Assembly (NCBI GenBank): GCA_009809945.1
Contig: WTPW01000079.1
Span: forward strand, 592,153-656,152
Length of the DNA: 64,000 bases
From: Gigaspora margarita
Lineage: Eukaryota; Glomeromycota; Glomeromycetes; Diversisporales; Gigasporaceae
Direction of reading: 5' to 3'
The notes under the pieces are model-generated. The model made no database searches and had not been told where the DNA came from. It was given only the letters and a program-made list of their open reading frames with translations. Each line of letters opens with the position of its first letter. Position 1 is the stretch's first letter. Shown in pieces: positions 1-11,402 of the stretch. Both the position numbers and the translations under genes were made by a program.

Positions 1-89
1 TAAGTATTACAGAAGCAAAAAAGGATGAAATTAGCTCAATTTCTCTTCTTTCCAACTGTGGGGGAGGCATATTTCTCTCTTTTCTTTTT

Positions 90-1373
90 CTAGCTAATAC
101 TTGCAACTTTTTTTGTTTTATAGTTAAAATTAATCCATAAAAAAAAGTTAACAAGAGATGATGGCATAGCTAGATAGTATTCATCAAAAGATTTAGGCTC
201 TTCAAGTGATGATAATTTTTTTTTAAGCTCAGATCATTCTTGTAATATAGAAGAAGCAAGCATGCTTCCTAGTGAATGAAATGAAATATTTTTTAATAAT
301 TGTTCTTGATCTTGTTCTTCACTAACTTCAATTTTTTTAATAGCAAATGCTGTTTTTATTAAAAAACAACTTGGAACTGTAGATATTGTAGAAGATGTAC
401 TTATAGGATTTTCTATTTCGGATTTATCTGTTGTAATATTATTAAAAAGTTTAACAAGTTCTTTTAATATATTAATTTTTTTAGATTCATTTTCTAATTC
501 AGCTGTTTGTTCAATCCACTTGGCTAAAAACTTCAAAGCAGACTTGGTATTAGTCTCATGTAGTTGTCGTTCTACACATGAAATAAGACTTTCTCCTTTT
601 TTTTTTGGTCAAATTTGCAAATGACCTCCATTTTTTACAAAANAGCTTGTACAAATAAAACGAGGTTTATCATTAATAAGTGATTTTTTTGATAGATCTT
701 CATATTCAGTTATTGCTGGGCACTTGAACAAACCAACACATGGTGCTTGAATTATGCGTTCAAACACTTTCTATATATGCAATAAACATGTTTTACCTCG
801 TGTAAAAAAATATTTTGATTTATTACAAAATAGGCAGCAATGTAAGCTTATTATACTTTCATCAGTAGATTGTTCTTTTTTAGATTCAAATTCATGTACA
901 GTTCTTTGATCAAAGTTTAGATGGCACAAACAAATTCTTAGTGCTGAAATATCACTTTTANCATCTTTTACAGCTTGAGAATCAATTTCCNATGCACCAG
1001 ATAGTTGCCTTAAATAACGTTCTCCTGGTCCAGTACATCTTTGAATTATATTATCATCATTGTCATTGTCAACAATAACACAATGTGTTGTTTTAACATT
1101 ACAATTTGGGATAAGAGGCACTAGTTGTTCAAATTCTTCAAGTCTTTCTGTTTTATCATCATTTTGAACAACTTCATCATCACTTTCAAATAGTTCATCA
1201 TCTGACTTATTAATTGATTGATTTATAATTTCTTGCAAATTTTTTAATGAATGATGATCAAATGTGAGTGTCTCATCATATGTTACATGTTCAATACTTG
1301 TATCAAATTCTTGACTAAACTCATCATAAACCTCTTTATCTTCAGATAAAACTTCATACAAAAATTCTTCCAT
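90..1373 (-). pseudogene. Broken cysteine-rich protein of unknown function
   Basis: One reading frame runs from an ATG at 1373 down to a TAG at 90-92. It is interrupted by three in-frame stops: TAG at 771-773, TGA at 609-611 and TGA at 234-236. The reading is coherent across every stop, with no shift of frame. The N-terminal ~90 residues are acidic (many D/E) and probably disordered. They are followed by the phrase CTGPGERYLRQLSGA. A cysteine-rich stretch spans the first stop: CLFC, then TCLLH, then APCVGLFKCP, then ICTS before KNGGHL, suggesting a zinc-binding module. The C-terminal part is helical and charged. Ambiguous bases (N) at 643, 961 and 991 fall in the frame. Phrase style resembles a multicopy Glomeromycotina family, from memory and not checked. 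Three nonsense codons argue for a decayed copy, though base errors cannot be excluded near the Ns. Confidence 0.6.
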
Positions 1374-2491
1374 AGTTGCTATTTATTTGTTTTTTTTTAT
1401 AAAAATGGATAATACTAATAATTTTTTCAATATTATTTTTTGCAGTATNGAAGATGAATATGAGAAGTATTTATAATAATTTGTCTTGGATTTGTCCATC
1501 TATCAACAGATGATACATTAATCATTTAAGTATATTATTCAGATTTAGCCCTTCTAANCATTAACATATCGGGAGTCAACACTCTAAACTAAACCTATAT
1601 ATATCTAACTAACTCTGGTTTATCTCAAACAAAAAAGGTTAAGAACATTTAATTTATATCGACATAATATAGGTAGTACATTTTTAAATAAAATTTTTTT
1701 ATTTACCGACATTTGCTTGGTTACATTAATTCGATTTTATTGAGTTTTTTATTTACTTCACAGAAAACTTAATTCATCAATCAATTAATCCACGAACAAG
1801 TCTGTTTCATAAAAAATTACTATTTTCACAGGCAAATTAATTCTAGTTATTGTCATTAGAGTTAAGTATAGGTTTAAGGTTTATTATTTATTTATTTATT
1901 ATGTGTCGATTATTCTATTTTTATTTCAAAAAAGAATCAACAATACAATATTAATTATATTATATAGTTAATAGATGCGAAAGATCCAAAGAATCAGCAT
2001 CTTTACATATAGCTATTATTATAATTCCTTTGGCCGATCCGGTTAAGTTATTGATTCGGCATGATCCGTATATAAAATAATTAATAAAAGCTATTTTGTA
2101 TCATACAATAATTATTTGACGATTGTCATAACAATAATGTCAATGATTTTAAATTTTCATTCGAATGCTTGTCCAACATGTTTGGTGTGCTTAGTTCGTA
2201 CAAACATTTATAGAATGCCAACCAATAAACCTTAACAAGAAAAGTAAAAAAGGAATCGAATATAAATAAGACTTTTACAACAAAAATATTACCGAGCAGA
2301 TGCCGCTATTAAAAAAGTTAAATATGATCATGAATTGTCAACTGGGTTAAAAATGGATCTCGGGTCTGTTGAGAATGCATGAAGAATTATGATAAATTAT
2401 TTTAATTTTTTGATAAAAATCTATCATAATAAATGATCAATATAACTAACATAGTTTTGATTAAATAGTCAATGTGACACTAGGGTGATAA
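1374..2491. other. AT-rich stretch, no gene seen
   Basis: No coherent coding frame or RNA gene is visible. Two ambiguous bases occur at 1449 and 1558. Confidence 0.5.
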
Positions 2492-2687
2492 CCAGTGTTT
2501 AAAATTCAATTTTATTTTAATATGTGGAAAAACTTAGCAATTCTTGTAAACATAATAAAAAAATCAAAAAATTATGCGCAACATGCGCAACACATAATAA
2601 AATTCGCAGATTCCTAAAAATTTTTACTTGCAGAATTAACTTCCAATCTGCATTCCACAGATTCCACATATAGATTTTAAACACTGG
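2492..2687. repeat. Short inverted-repeat unit
   Basis: A 14-nt inverted repeat (CCAGTGTTTAAAAT) lies at 2492-2505 and, complementary, at 2674-2687. It directly abuts the next TIR element. The 64-codon frame inside (2517-2711, minus) is AT-rich and crosses the repeat end, so it is not credible as a gene. Confidence 0.5.
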
Positions 2688-3070
2688 TGGTAATTCAACT
2701 AAGTAAATCAAAACTATGTCAGCAATATTAGTAATTTTACTATGATCAAATTTTTTATCAATTAGATCAAAATGTACGATTAAATTTTACTTTATTTAAT
2801 TTAAAATACAAATTTTTCACTAAAATCAATGAAATTTGGATGTTCTATCAGACAAAGTTTCAAAACTTATATAATAATAGAAAATTCTAAAGCAAAACTT
2901 TATTCTCCAACATTTAATAAGTTACTTGTAAAAATTTCAAAGTAATTCATTGGGTTTTCAATAAGTTGCTCTGTTTTAAAGTAATTAATTTTAATAAATA
3001 TATTAATAATAATATGTCAAATTACACAGTTTGCTCACATAGTTTTGATTTACTTAGTTGAGTTACCACC
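2686..3070. mobile_element. MITE-like element with 33-bp terminal inverted repeats
   Basis: Arms 2686-2718 and 3038-3070 are complementary over 33 nt with one mismatch (arm begins GGTGGTAAYTCAACTAAG). Weaker similarity continues inward. There is no coding capacity. A related partial copy of the arm is at about 2449-2486. No clear TSD was found, so the superfamily is unassigned. Confidence 0.65.
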
Positions 3071-3207
3071 CTAATATGACACCCCAATAAATCTTGATGA
3101 AGAATAGAACTCGAAATAAAATGAATTTTTTGTCTTCGACTAAAAATTATTTCTGCGGTCATTTCTCGTCGAATGCTCCTTCCTCTTATCTATTTTCCAC
3201 AAGATAT

Positions 3208-3658
3208 AAAAAATAATTAGAATGAATAAATGCTTTCATTTGAACAAAAATGGATCTTATACTTATTTTATTTTTTAGTATCAGATCTCATGTAATTTTC
3301 ATCACATTATGTACATAGTACAGGTCAGGATTCAGCACATTCTTTTGCAAGCCATTATAAATTACAACTCTACTTCCAGTTGACATTTCTACCAAATCCA
3401 CAGTTGTCAATTGCTGACTATAAGCTGTTGACCCAATAAGGCGTATAAAGCATAACACCATAACCATTCTTGTCAAAGAAAGTTCTATCAAAAGTATCAA
3501 GTCTCCCAAATAAGTAAGACTGCTGATTGTTGGAATGTCGTGCACGCGAGAAGAAACGAAATAGTTTCTGAACCTATTTTTGGCAAATTGTTCTTTTGTC
3601 AAAAAATAATTAGAATAAAAAAATAATTGAAATGAATAAATGGCTTCATTTGAACAAA
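3208..3658. repeat. Direct repeat pair bracketing a 104-codon open frame
   Basis: About 41 nt (AATGAATAAATGSYTTCATT core) at 3208-3248 recurs in the same orientation at 3617-3658. Between them a minus-strand frame (3288-3602) could encode 104 residues, including a leucine-rich hydrophobic stretch (LGDLILLIELSLTRMVMVL). No domain is recognised and codon content is not clearly coding. Confidence 0.45.
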
Positions 3659-4104
3659 TGGCAAATGTACTTATATAATATTTCTGGTTTTAGCACACAG
3701 CTACCCTAATATTGTATATTATTAATAAAGAATAGATCTTAGTTAAGATTTGGGTGTAAACAAACCTGAAAAGATAATATTTCTAAATTCACATTCCTTG
3801 AAATTCATGATCTCAACTGAGTATGTGTATTTTTGAATAAAAGGCTCTTTTTGAGGTCGTGATCTTTCTCAGCTTTATTTTTTTTCTTTGTTAAAGCTAC
3901 AAATCAATAAAGTATTTGTATAGCTAAGCAATTTTATCTAGTCTTGTAAGTGCGGTTTTCTTTTAAGAAACCCCTGAAAATGGTGATTAAAAAAAGTCTA
4001 CCATTGCAATTTATGCAATTTACTATTAAAAATAGGCATATCGATCACTAAAATTTCATATTAAAAATTTTATCCTAGTGATCTGTGTGACAAATCGTGT
4101 GACT
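3659..4104. other. No gene seen
   Basis: AT-rich non-coding sequence without a clear repeat of its own. Confidence 0.4.
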
Positions 4105-4190
4105 GTTACTACATGTTGTAATTATTACGACATGTTGTAATTATTACGACACATCGTAATTATTATGACATGTCGTAATTATTACTATTT
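4105..4190. repeat. Tandem 18-19-bp palindromic repeat (TAATTATTACGACATGT type)
   Basis: Four to five copies of a unit like GACATGTTGTAATTATTAC are head to tail with scattered substitutions. The same repeat forms a larger block at 5213-5352, about 1 kb away. Confidence 0.75.
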
Positions 4191-4194
4191 GTAG

Positions 4195-4410
4195 AGGATG
4201 TCTAAAGCGAAGCAGATTTTTTTTTAATATATATTTGGGCGAATTAACTTTAGGGTTAGGTAGGTCAACATAGATTAAATTTAGGTAGGCTTTAGGTAGT
4301 TATCAGTTATATATAAGCAAATTGACATTTTTAATTAATCCATGAAGGTAGGTTTAGACCGTTTTTTGTATTTTTCAAGTTTTTCGCTTTCTGCTTTGCC
4401 AAAGATCATA
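4195..4410 (+). mobile_element. MULE-derived short repeat, copy 1 (truncated)
   Basis: Begins GGATGTCTAAAGCGAAGC, matching the terminal signature of the 6.98-13.72 kb MULE. The body aligns with the reverse complement of the 14.6 kb copy and with 39.30-39.50 kb. Shared landmarks are an AACTTTAGGGTTAGG stretch, TTAATTAATCCATG, TTGTATTTTTCAAG and GCTTTGCCAAAGAT. The right terminus is not found, so the copy is probably truncated. Confidence 0.65.
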
Positions 4411-4854
4411 TACTATATACACTTCAAGAGTAAAAAAGAGTAATATATCACTGTCTTGATTGCCATATCCATCAAGCAACTACTTTGAAATTGTTTACAT
4501 CGATATTATATTTTCGCGTTTGAGCAAATTGTTTTGATTTTGTAATAAATGGTCTGTGTGATACCCCAAGTCTCAAGAAAATTTATTAGTCTACTATAGA
4601 TTTAGATGCTGTATAGGTCAATTAGATCTATTGATTTGCAATGCTTACCCTTTTGGATCATATATAGGAACTGCATAAAATTCCGCAGACACGTGATGAT
4701 ATGTGCTAAAATTCTATTGGCCAAAAAAAAATCGCGATGCGTCATTGCATTTTTTGATTAAAAAGTTAACTTCGATATTAGGCTAAGGGTGAAAACATTC
4801 ATGTAAAAATTATTGTATAAAAGCTAATTATGTCATCATATTTTAATGATCAAT

Positions 4855-5062
4855 ATTAGTCCAGAACAAGTGGATTCTTATATTACCCCAAGCGTCCCCT
4901 CCCTCATAGTAAAAAAATTTAGATAAATATACATAGGGCTACGGGATATTTTGAAAAAATTTTACATCAAGGAAAAAAATTTTTTTATTATATGAACTAC
5001 CCCCCTTCTAGAAGGGAGAGGGAGGCAATGTAAAACGTTGAATCAACTTGGTCTGGCCTTAT
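4855..5062. mobile_element. TAAGGCC-family MITE, copy 1
   Basis: The left arm (AGTCCAGAACAAGTGGATTC) and the complement of the right arm (AAGGCCAGACCAAGTTGATT) match over about 35-45 nt, followed in both by a C-rich run. The same terminal style recurs at 22.47, 26.97, 34.38, 35.71 and 53.51 kb. No coding content. Confidence 0.65.
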
Positions 5063-5212
5063 TAGTAAGCAGTTTTAATGCTCTAAGCCAGGTTAGATAA
5101 AATACTGTAATGGTCTATCGCTACAATACTGGAAATTAAAGTAGCTCCAACCTTACAAATTCCAATAATTTTTTTCTAAGATCGATAAATTAAATTTATG
5201 TTACTACATTGG

Positions 5213-5352
5213 CATAATTATTACTACATGTAGTAATTTGTCGTAATAATTACAACACGTCGTAATAATTATGACACATCGTAATAATTACGACATGTTG
5301 TAATTATTATGACATATCGTAATAATTATGGCATGTAGTAATAATTACTACA
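5213..5352. repeat. Larger block of the TAATTATTACGACATGT palindromic repeat
   Basis: About seven to eight near-identical units such as CGTAATAATTACGACATG lie in tandem. Each unit is itself nearly self-complementary. With 4105-4190 it brackets about 1 kb holding a MULE derivative and a MITE. Confidence 0.75.
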
Positions 5353-5944
5353 ATTAAGGTTTTAAAAAGTCAGTGTAAAAATATATGTTGTAAATATAAT
5401 TGTTGTAATTAGCTATTTACGGCACTAGACTTTAATCTGCAGTATCACATTTCGTTTGTACCAGCTTATTTATTTAATTATGTGAATTATATACTTAGCC
5501 ATTTGCGTCTATTTGAGGTAAACAAAAAACTGATCCTTGTTTTACTACCGCTCTTCTTTTTTAATCGTAAATTGGATACAAACGTTAGTTACCATTCCCT
5601 TTTATACAATTTTTCTCAATCGAAAACATATTTTTATGGATCAAAATATTTTAACAATTATCAAACCAAATTTATTAAAACTTTTTTTATTCTAAATCTA
5701 TATAGCTATAAAATTAAAATAAAAAGATTTTTATTAAATTTGATTTGATAATTGCTAAGATATTTTAATTAAAATTTTAAAAAAAAGGTTATTAAAAACA
5801 AGTTGCCTGTGTTCTAATGACCACCCCATATATGAAATAAACCCATTCCAAATCTTGCATTCATAAACTTTTTATCTAACCGATATGTTCAACTGAATTT
5901 GTTGCATCACCCGATTGTAACATCTATAAAATTTTGACAGAGCA
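5353..5944. other. No supported gene
   Basis: An 88-codon plus-strand frame (5482-5748) is rich in Tyr, Asn, Lys and Phe as expected of AT-rich DNA. It has no recognisable motif and was not accepted. Confidence 0.4.
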
Positions 5945-6230
5945 TTGGATTGATTTTACTATCATGTGATGTTCAGAAAATAGAAGTTGTTGAACAAAAA
6001 TTTTCGTTTATATTAGGGTTGGGGTATAAGTTAGAGTTAGAAAGGGCAGTATTATAGTAAGAATGCATGAGAAAATTTTTTGTTAAGGCTCTAAAGGTGT
6101 TTACTAAACTAAATTTTGATATAAATGCAATTTTTGCAAAGCAATCATTTTGAATTTCTTTACGTTATACATAATCCTGAATTTTAATTGGTTGATATAC
6201 ATCAGAAAAACATATGACAGTAAAATCGAT
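5945..6230. mobile_element. MITE-like element, ~285 bp
   Basis: Left arm GGATTGATTTTACTATCATG (near 5947) pairs with the complement of the right arm, GGATCGATTTTACTGTCATA (near 6227). Over 28 nt only a few positions differ. The interior is non-coding. TSD not resolved. Confidence 0.55.
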
Positions 6231-6487
6231 CCTACGGCTTGGCATAGTTGCACAGCATATTCTAAATGGCCTGTGTCATTTGGTCATGAGTTATTTTTAA
6301 ATGACTCAAAATTAAATGATGAGGTCATTTTGGATCATTTGAAAAACAGGAAAATGATCTGGTTATTTACTATCCCTGTGCATAATTAGAGATAGGCACA
6401 TGCGTGATCCATGCATGATCCCGTGTGTGATGCGTGGGATTCTTAATATGATCCTAAAATAAAATTATTTAGTCAGCATTACCATAA

Positions 6488-6565
6488 GGCACGAAGTGCC
6501 GAATAACAAAGGTTTGCAGAATGTGATTTGATTGGTTGATTTTAAGCACCAAAGGTGCTTAAAAT
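6488..6565. repeat. Two short perfect hairpins
   Basis: GGCAC-GAA-GTGCC lies at 6488-6500. ATTTTAAGCACC-AAA-GGTGCTTAAAAT at 6539-6565 has a perfect 12-bp stem and a 3-nt loop. Both carry a GCACNAAGTGC-like core, so they may share an origin. No adjacent gene is visible, so a terminator role cannot be argued. Confidence 0.6.
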
Positions 6566-6598
6566 TGAACTATTAGATCATATGCACAAATACCAGTA

Positions 6599-6669
6599 AG
6601 GTAACATAGTGTTTGAATTTTAGTGAAGCACAATAACACTTTACTAGAATTCAAAACACTATGATACCG
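6599..6669. repeat. Imperfect hairpin, ~30-bp arms
   Basis: Arms around ATAGTGTTTGAATT (6606 on) and its complement ending near 6665 pair with few mismatches around an 11-nt loop. Pairing continues outward to GGTA/TACC. Confidence 0.65.
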
Positions 6670-7100
6670 TAGTTATGAGTTGCTTTGTGCTTTACAGCTG
6701 ATTTGAAAATTAGTGGGACACGTAATAAATTTTGTGATGATTGTCAGCAAATTTTGGTAATTATTTTTCATTAATTAATAAAAGTATAGTTTTGATAATA
6801 TAATTTTGACTAGTACAAAACATACTGCATAATTTATCAGCTGAAAATTATATTATTGAAAACTATCATATGGTCAGATTAAATGCATTTGTATTAATGT
6901 GATATTTTTGAATTGCACATCAATTTTGGGGATTATCTTTATTTTGATTTCCTATTTTGGAGTTGCAAGCAGTCTAAAAAAGGGGATGTCTAAAGCCGTG
7001 TCCAATCACGTTACTATACGATCTCTGGGTTGAAAGGCCAGCTCAATTAAATTGCATCGATGATGCTATAATGTAATGCAAAATTCATACATACATGTAC

Positions 7101-7345
7101 CACTAGTCAAAAATAAACATATCGTACACATATCCTACACATATTGGGTACCTGATATGTATATGATATGTGTATGATATGTGTAGGATATGTGTAGAGT
7201 TGATGTATCTACACACATCGGGTACCCGATTATACATATCCTCACATATCCTACACATATCATACACATATTCTACACATATCCTACACATATCGGGTAC
7301 CCGATATGTATAGGATATGTGTACGATATGTTTATTTTACTAGTG
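7101..7345. mobile_element. Foldback element built of TACACATATC decamers
   Basis: Ends CACTAGTCAAAAATAAACAT (7101 on) and the complement of the right end (to 7345) form arms of about 50 bp, each leading to a KpnI-like GGTACC. The interior is a run of 10-bp units (GATATGTGTA and its complement) with a central near-palindrome. The 3-bp TAC flank on both sides may be a TSD. Open frames across it on either strand are only repeat translation. Confidence 0.75.
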
Positions 7346-8934
7346 TACCCCATGCATATTTATGAACAAAAGAATAAATATTTTTTTTTGTGGATCTCAC
7401 AAAGCTTTAATTACCTCTATAATAATAAACGAGCAAGACAACCTATTACAAAATTAAACTGTGCCTTTAATATTGTGAGCACTTCCTTTTTTTATTTAAA
7501 AAAAAATTAATCAGCAAACTTTTTTTTCTTGTTAAATACTTTTTTTCCAACATCGCCATAGAGTTGTAACAAAAAATCTACTTTAAAAAGTATTTGTTTT
7601 TTTATAATGTTTTTTAATGTACCAAACTATTTTTTTTGATACAATTTTTTGTTCACCTCGAAGTTTTTTTTTAAATATTTCCCTTTAAAAATTGCAAATA
7701 CCATTCCAATCTAAAAACCAGAAATTCGACTTTTTATAATTGTGAATACGATTATAGATCCATTTATTCTTATGCCTATAGATATAAATATGATAGTATA
7801 TACACCCAGTTCTGAAACTTTAACTCCTGGTCAAAAGTGTAGTCTTCTCTTTAATGTTAATCAACCAATTGAATTGTCTATGCAAGAATTCGATTCTGAA
7901 TGGTGGCCATTAGTAGCGAATATTTGACAGGATTTAATCACAAAAAAAAGTGAATGGTGATTCATCAAAAACATACACATGTCATTTTACCAAACATAAT
8001 GAATCAAGTACTCAGAAGGATAAAGTTCCAAGTGAAAAATGATGAAAACCAAAATTCGTCCACCAATTTGTGCACTGCTAAAATTAAAGTGCTATGATTT
8101 GAAACAGAAGCAAAAGTTTATATAGAATGCTTTAAAGATTCATCTAATTATAGTCATACCTTGGAGGAAAGTGAAAAATGAAATGTTTATAAGCTATTCG
8201 AAGTCTGGTTGAACAGGAAGCCCTCAAGGATTATCGTCCACCCACAATCCTCAATGCAGTAAAGAATATGCACAAGAAACATTAAACTTGAATAAAAGTG
8301 TAAAAGAACTTAAGTGTAAAGAGGTCACTAACATTAAATATAAAGTTCACAGATCTCTTGATACTCATCTAATCGAAAACCCTAAATGATTATTAGATAT
8401 TTAGGATTCAATTTCTTTTTTAGAGGAGCAAAAGTATAAGGTTGAGCACTATAGTATTTCACATAATTCTTCTCATGGGTTAATTTTTATAAATCAAAGT
8501 CAAATCAAAAACCTTGAAAAATTTGGATAGTTGACTCTTATAGACTCAATACATAAAACTAACAGATACAACTATCATTTATTTACATTATATGTTCGTA
8601 ATGGATATGGATGTTGGGATGTCAGAGCACTTTTTTTGTAAACAAAAAGGATAGTATTACTGTTGCAGAAGTTTTAAAAAGAATTCAACAATTTGCACAA
8701 TACTGGAAGCCTAGGTATATTCTTTAGGACCAAAGTAGCATAGAGGAAGTAGTGTTAGTGTAGCTTTTCTGGGCCTTAAAAATAGTGAACAGGAATGTGC
8801 CATAATCTATTGCACTGTGCATCTTGCACGAACCTGGATGAGTAGAATATATAAAAATAATACTCGACAAAAGATGATGCAGACCATATATAAGAGAACT
8901 AGAATTGGTTGTAAAGCTTTAATTCAACAAGCAA

Positions 8935-9438
8935 TTAAGGGTAGGGGGTATGTCGATCATTTTTCATATGATCTTAGTGTCACAACATGATTTTTACAAA
9001 AAATAGAAATATGCTACTAATAAAACTTTTTACTACTACAATTAATCTTTATTAAATTTTTGTAGTAAATAGGTTAGTTTATGTTCTTTATAGTAGTAAA
9101 AATTTTAACAAATAAAATATTTAAAGAAAATATGCTTGTATATATTGTAAAGTTTCCGGGGAGCCTCCAAATTTTCTGGGGTTACACAAGATTATTAATT
9201 AAATATCATATGATTATCATATGACAAAATAATATCTTACCTTTAAATACATGTATCTCAATAAATATCTACTCAATTTTGATGATTTTACTACCATTAG
9301 AATCAGGAAAACCTATTCTACAAATTTTAATTAATTTTTAAAACTAGTTTACATAATAAAATATTTTTTAATATTCAAAAGAAAAAATAGTGACACAAAA
9401 ATCATATGAAAAATGATCGACATACCCCCTACTCTTAA
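8935..9438. mobile_element. TTAA-flanked MITE inside the transposase relic
   Basis: Element 8939-9434 is bounded by TTAA at 8935-8938 and 9435-9438. Terminal arms begin GGGTAGGGGGTATGTCGATC on the left and GAGTAGGGGGTATGTCGATC on the right, and stay complementary for about 45 nt with three mismatches. TTAA duplication is the hallmark of piggyBac-type insertion; no transposase is present. It splits the transposase frame just before the ECLIPAIKQYISKKY segment, so it arrived after the MULE. Confidence 0.85.
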
Positions 9439-9649
9439 TGAATGTCTTATTCCAGCAATCAAACAATATATTTCAAAGAAATATGCAAAAAATTCTCACC
9501 TATGGGCGCTTTGAGCATGCGTACATTCTCCCTTGCTATTACAAGTTACCTCAACAAATTCTTTGGAATCTTACTATTCCAAATTAAAGAGAACAACCTT
9601 CCAAACATATGGTTTAATTAGTGTGTATTCCAAAAATTATTTTTTTTTG

Positions 9650-10670
9650 ATGGAATTAGTTGCATGAAATCATTTTCTCTAGTTTTTTTTTATTTTTTTA
9701 TTTTTTTTTGAATTCTTTGTTTATCTTTTTTGTTGAATTCTTTTTTTTTATCTTGAATTATTTTTTTTATTTTTTTTACCTGAATTTTTTTTTCTTGAAT
9801 TTCTTTTTTAAAAACGCGATTGAATGGATTCAATGAACTAAGCACAAGTGCATAAAGCTTAAAGCACTATAGATTGTATAGCTTGCTCGATAGTTTCAAG
9901 AAATTATATTTCTGGTAAGCATACAGATTTTTAAAAAAAAGGGTGGTGAAGCTTTAATTTAATCATATTATTTATCTTTCATAATATTTTATACATTAAT
10001 TTTAGATCGTATAAGCTATAGTAGTTGACAATTTTAGAGACTATGAATTTTGGTAGATACAGATAGCAATATTTTGCAAGATGATTTATATAGTGCATAT
10101 ATCGCAGATTTAGGTTTTTTTAAAATGAGTAAAAAATACAGCAGTGAGCATTATATTGCTCTATGTAGTACAACATATGAAGTATATAATTCTACTCGAG
10201 TTTTGCATTCATGCGCAAAACCTTGGTTATGATTGAATGCTTTGGTAGTATGATGATTTACAAAATTTGATAATAAAGTAAGTTTGATCTTGTATTATTA
10301 TTTTCATTTAGAAAATTTAATAAAATTTGTATTTGTTGTATAAGTTTAAAGATCATATGCAATTAAAGAATAGTAAACATGAAATATAAGATTAACTCAA
10401 GGCACAGCAATGAATGAATATTTTAAACAAAACTTAAATCTGGAAATTATTCAAAATTCGTCATTCAGAATGTATGAGAACAGCTATAAACTTTGACCTT
10501 CGTCAGTTACTGAACTCTTGATTGTTTAGCAGAATGGGGCTCTTCTAATTTGTTAAGTTCAGGCTAACAAATAACTGTAGTCTATGTTACATTAAAGAAT
10601 TTGTACTTACAGCTACATCTTGGGTAATTTACTATATGGGTTCTTTTATCAAATATTTTCTTGTTATCTG
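9650..10670 (+). other. T-rich tract plus foreign sequence interrupting the transposase relic
   Basis: Long oligo-T runs at 9655-9815 are followed by sequence unrelated to the transposase. It holds the kinase fragment listed separately. Confidence 0.5.
10050..10232 (+). pseudogene. Protein-kinase catalytic-loop fragment
   Basis: A 60-codon piece reads SNILQDDLYSAYIADLGFFK. It matches the segment just after the HRD motif through the DLG magnesium-binding motif of TKL-type kinases; the intact kinase at 59.2 kb has SGNIL...SAYIADLGLS. The HRD itself and the APE motif are missing, and no intact N- or C-lobe surrounds it. It lies inside a block that interrupts the MULE transposase, so it is a captured or inserted relic. 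Confidence 0.65.
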
Positions 10671-11402
10671 ACAATGTTTTGATGGATACATGGGTATCAG
10701 CAGGATAATGGCAACGCACATAGCTGAAGGCTTTGTGCATTGCTATTATTCTGTAGGACCCCGAACAATCTATATAATGTCATATTTGAAAAATTGCTAA
10801 CGGAGGGCTAATTTTTAAAAAGTTTATATTTGAAAAGTAGGTATTGGATAAAAAGGTTATATTTGAAAACAGGTAATTGGCAAAATGAGTATATTTGAAA
10901 AAAATGGTAATGGAGTAATTTTTTCAAATATTATATTTAAAAAGTAGTAATGGAAATTTTGAGGCCAGATTAGTTTTTTTAGAGCATCATGTCCGTTTTT
11001 TTATTATTTTTTTTTAGAGCATGTTGGGTCTGTTTGTTTTGTTTTTTTTTTTTTTTTTTTAGAGAAAGCTTTAGTTCTGTTTTTTTTTGTTTTTAGAAAG
11101 CATCAATTCCATTATTCTATTTTATTTTTTTTTTTAGAGAGCATTGGTTACAGTTTTTTATTTTTTTGTTTTTTTTTTAAAGAGCGTCAGTTGAAAAAAT
11201 TTTTTTGAAAGCTTACATTTTGAAAACTGCTATGCAATACCAACTTTTGTAACTGATGTTTGAAATGTAGCAATATATACAAAGTAGACCCACTAACCAT
11301 AAAAAGTTTTACTATGATGCTTAAATATAACCTCACATAGATTGTTCAGGGTCCTTATCCTGCTAATACTCATGTATCCATTAAATAATACCAGATAACT
11401 AG
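10671..11402. mobile_element. Inverted-repeat element, ~730 bp
   Basis: The left arm 10671-10782 contains GATGGATACATGGGTATCAG and CCCCGAACAATCTATA. The complement of 11330-11402 has both in the same order. The left arm carries about 40 extra bases between them. The interior holds imperfect ATATTTGAAAA repeats and the T-rich tandem described next. It separates the kinase fragment from the Sel1 fragment. Confidence 0.6.
10975..11190. repeat. Five T-tract/AGAGCAT tandem units
   Basis: Five degenerate ~45-55-bp units each consist of a long T run followed by AGAG(C)A, a short variable piece and a return to T (AGAGCATCATGTCCG, AGAGCATGTTGGGTC, AGAGAAAGC, AGAGAGCATTGG, AGAGCGTCAG). Confidence 0.55.

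Noticed and set aside
90..1373. Programmed stop-codon readthrough or an alternative genetic code
   Set aside because: The intact genes in the window end normally at TAA, TAG and TGA-free frames, and three scattered stops near ambiguous bases are more simply nonsense mutations or errors.
4245..4262. True telomere or chromosome end
   Set aside because: Only one or two TTAGGG-like units, internal and inside transposon bodies.
7103..7510. Tyr/His/Ile-rich repeat proteins on both strands
   Set aside because: Translation of the GATATGTGTA decamer foldback element.
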